Shown piece by piece: positions 62,801-64,000 of a DNA stretch of 64,000 nucleotides (position 1 is the first letter of the stretch; each line of letters opens with the position of its first letter). The translations under genes and the position numbers were made by a program. Location: contig NZ_CALSBP010000003.1 of assembly GCF_943373825.1 (NCBI RefSeq), forward strand, positions 186,001-250,000, given 5' to 3'. The notes beneath the pieces were generated by a model. The model saw only the letters and a list, made by a program, of their open reading frames with translations. It was not told the origin of the DNA and searched no databases. The stretch comes from Aquimarina spinulae. Its GTDB lineage: Bacteria; Bacteroidota; Bacteroidia; Flavobacteriales; Flavobacteriaceae.

Positions 62801-63384
62801 CTTTATACATTGGAGAAGGCCAGTCTTATTTGCTTTATGGAAAAAGCTATGTGTCTCTGGTAGCACTTAGAGATTTGATAGGAGAACAGAATATGAACGA
62901 AGCTCTTAGAAAGTTGGTGACCAAATATAAAAATGAAAAAGAATCTAAAGTTACATCAACAGAATTATTAAACGAGTTTTATGCAGTTACTCCAGAGAAG
63001 TACCATATTTTGATTGATGATTGGTTTAAGCGTATTATTACATATGATTTAAAAATTGAAAATGCCGAGGTTACTGCACTTACTAATGGTAAATATAAAG
63101 TTACTATAGACATTTCTGCAAAACGTTTTGAAACCAAAGAAAATGGAGAAGCAGTAGCAATCTCAATAGATGAACCTATTCAAATAGGGATGTTTTCAAA
63201 AGACCCGAGTACAATTAATAATCAAGATTCTATACTATATTTAAAGCCTCATCAGATCAATGCAGATCAAATGAAGTTTAAACTTATTGTAGATGAGATT
63301 CCACAATATATCTCAATTGATCCTTTTGGCACCCGTTTGGATGCAAATACTATTGATAATACTAAGAAACCCATAGGTATTTAA
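59809..63384 (+). CDS. ABC-2 permease fused to M1 aminopeptidase
   Basis: A 1191-residue fusion. Residues 1 to about 580 contain two ABC-2 permease blocks (about 20-270 and 310-560), each with roughly six membrane helices. After a short linker, residues about 615-1191 form an M1-like metallopeptidase: AMVENRLYL resembles the substrate-anchoring GxMEN motif, HEVAHQWWGH begins at His930 (zinc ligands His930, His934, catalytic Glu931) and the third ligand should be Glu954 in ITEGLTKYTEA, one residue later than the usual 18-residue spacing. It is paired with the ATPase gene. The M1 domain is predicted outside the membrane. This architecture is known in Bacteroidota, but its substrate is not. Confidence 0.9.
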   Translation: MITSLLRFEASYQLKQKAFIGFIIIFLLFGFMLGSQGSSLAKVNFNSGYQISYNIAVLSLGCMFAIMFFAISGMLRDKQYRMEAIIYSTPIKKSHFFLSRFLGVFIFSLLVFSMTLVGFALGTFMPNLDPERLGPFHMTHYLWTWLLIVLPNVFICTAFVFSVSAFTKNNIATYISAITIYALYWICSIFFNSPLLANATPASPENLIIAALADPFGLSAFFEQTQYWTPFEKNTRLLSFSGNFLWNRALWISISLVLLKITYTYFSFKKLKQKSKRVAIIEEKEIVKKAYYPISTITTTVRTHIASFKSLLRIELTNVFKSLPFIAIILIWIVIVVTEIYTRVNQGGAYNDSLYPTTDLLIWLIKDPLPFLGLLLIVFYSGELVWRERSLQFNGIIDATPASNMVFFLSKAITLILLPVILITISILIAIGIQITKGYYIFEIWQYLSMFYYLGIGFLFYILLALFIQSLSPNKYVGMAITGLIIIFFGSSLASFIGIEHSLLRIGSLPATKYTNMTGYGDYTKPFHYYAVYWTALGLILMLLSFKLWERGTTHKFAFRLKQLRYHWKKWQLTILVFFGIVFITSGATIYYNRNIINEYITASDNLDFRETYEKKYKKYDVPRQLIPVAMKTKMDIYPDENFYIIKADYILENRGKDILSEIFISERIPVTSMSIENATLQKHDSVYDIRIFKFKEPLAPGEQIKYTYELTYRKEGFETSKVLVNNGSFIMHSVFEPILGYTTSFEITDSFEREKRGLPKQIEDENNASHFSAVDVSYVKLPYETVVSTQKDQTAIATGELIKTWEENDRNFYHYKSSHDIIPFLSYYSGSYKVEKENYKGVEIEQYYHPEHEYNINTISESTKQTLDYCQKHFANYKFDHIRIAEIPGHWRFGGQAQPGTIAMVENRLYLTDNRNTDNFDLVAKRTIHEVAHQWWGHMLTPKNVDGGGLITEGLTKYTEAIIMEKYYGKKAIWQLSKSANTRYFTGRSYATDPEPPLYIGEGQSYLLYGKSYVSLVALRDLIGEQNMNEALRKLVTKYKNEKESKVTSTELLNEFYAVTPEKYHILIDDWFKRIITYDLKIENAEVTALTNGKYKVTIDISAKRFETKENGEAVAISIDEPIQIGMFSKDPSTINNQDSILYLKPHQINADQMKFKLIVDEIPQYISIDPFGTRLDANTIDNTKKPIGI

Positions 63385-63467
63385 ATGATTAATTTATGAT
63401 ATGGTGAAAAATAATGGGAGTGTAAAAAAAGAATTCATAACTTTCAAAATTCTATTATATTAAATTT

Positions 63468-64000
63468 ATGAAAAAAATACACTTCCTTATTTTTTTGTTA
63501 GGTTGTTTTACAGCATCCTTCTCACAGGACACAAATGAGGCTCAGCAATTTTGGAACTCATTACAGAATTTATGTGGAAAATCATTTGAAGGCACTCTGG
63601 AGTTACCCAAAGAAGATGAGCAATTTGGTGGCAAACGATTAGTGATGCACGTACGTTACTGTAGTGATACCGCTATAAAAATACCTTTTTTTGTTGGGGA
63701 TGATAAATCCAGAACTTGGGTGTTAACGTATAAAGATAATCGCATAACGTTAAAACATGATCATAGGCATGAAGATGGCTCTGAGGATAAAATTACTCAA
63801 TATGGTGGTGTTACAACAAATCTAGGGCAAAAAGGGATACAAGTATTTCCGGCAGATGAAGAAACAAAAAAAATGATTCCTGCGGCTTCTACTAATGTTT
63901 GGTGGATTACAGTCGATGATACAACTTTTACCTATAATTTAAGACGTATAGGGACTCCACGTGTTTTTAAAGTTGTAATGGATATCACAAAACCGGTAGA
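63468..64000 (+). CDS. Secreted protein (C-terminus cut by window edge)
   Basis: Hand translation gives 177 codons without a stop up to the edge. The start at 63468 has a signal peptide MKKIHFLIFLLGCFTASFSQ. The mature part contains WNSLQNLCGKSFEGTLELP, RLVMHVRYCSDTAIKIPFF, RTWVLTYKDNRITLKHDHRH and NVWWITVDDTTFTYNLRRIG, beta-rich, with two Cys that could pair. I recall similar exported proteins of unknown function in Flavobacteriaceae, but cannot name a family. It lies 83 bp after the ABC/M1 fusion gene on the same strand. Confidence 0.75.
   Translation, partial: MKKIHFLIFLLGCFTASFSQDTNEAQQFWNSLQNLCGKSFEGTLELPKEDEQFGGKRLVMHVRYCSDTAIKIPFFVGDDKSRTWVLTYKDNRITLKHDHRHEDGSEDKITQYGGVTTNLGQKGIQVFPADEETKKMIPAASTNVWWITVDDTTFTYNLRRIGTPRVFKVVMDITKPV

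Overview
The window looks like chromosome of a marine-type flavobacterium (Bacteroidota, Flavobacteriaceae; an Aquimarina-like organism is my inference). Signs of this are the AT-rich DNA, the scarcity of Shine-Dalgarno sites, promoters of the TTTG-N19-TAnnTTTG type, lipoproteins whose Cys is followed by SNDDD-like acidic residues, a type IX secretion tail on a large carboxypeptidase, and many outer-membrane and secreted proteins. No tRNA, rRNA, CRISPR array, prophage or insertion sequence was seen. Several starts that would fall on upstream TTG or GTG codons were moved to the first well-placed ATG; each entry says why.

1-7.3 kb: the threonine operon thrA-thrB-thrC (minus strand, thrC cut by the window edge), preceded by a Thr/Ile-rich 37-residue leader peptide that suggests attenuation. 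Then a bifunctional NAD(P)HX repair enzyme and a two-domain lipoprotein. 7.3-16 kb: housekeeping genes: XerD-type recombinase, two small beta-barrel proteins, AroQ, dihydrolipoyl dehydrogenase, two adjacent MsrB enzymes (one cytoplasmic, one envelope lipoprotein), an alpha/beta hydrolase and a DEAH helicase. 16-20 kb: Asp/Glu racemase, a 163-bp MITE-like inverted repeat, and a PhzF / SDR / epimerase / decayed cupin / ArsR group. 20.3 kb: a lone 63-residue Cys-rich peptide with a bacteriocin-type leader, preceded by two repeated hairpins and followed by a strong terminator.

20.5-31.7 kb: M28 peptidase, rRNA methyltransferase, OmpA lipoprotein, M23/LysM peptidase, a hybrid histidine kinase whose phosphoacceptor His is Gln, an ECF sigma factor with a membrane partner, and an astacin with two chitin-binding-like modules. 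31.9-39.9 kb: ArsR/SRPBCC pair, fatty acid hydroxylase, cupin, exported methyltransferase, serine hydrolase, AraC regulator and an aldehyde dehydrogenase / DUF779 pair.

40.1-42.0 kb holds the most unusual system: a 135-residue protein made of two copies of a GCxxCxSGxD module, directly followed by a 484-residue protein in which a DUF692 (MNIO) domain is fused to a DUF2063/HvfC-like domain. MNIO enzymes modify Cys-containing ribosomal peptides, normally with a separate partner protein, so this looks like a compact two-gene peptide- or protein-modification or metal-handling system.

42.2-64 kb: a T9SS-exported M14 carboxypeptidase, then two similar modules, each an ABC-2 exporter divergent from a LytS-like kinase / LytTR regulator pair (45.5-50.0 kb and 56.9-63.4 kb). 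In the second, the permease is fused to an M1 aminopeptidase. Between them lie two co-transcribed exported proteins, an AraC regulator, an S41 peptidase, a small HTH regulator divergent from a small secreted protein with shared repeat sites, and a VTT membrane protein with a phospholipid-methyltransferase-like enzyme. The window ends inside a secreted protein gene.
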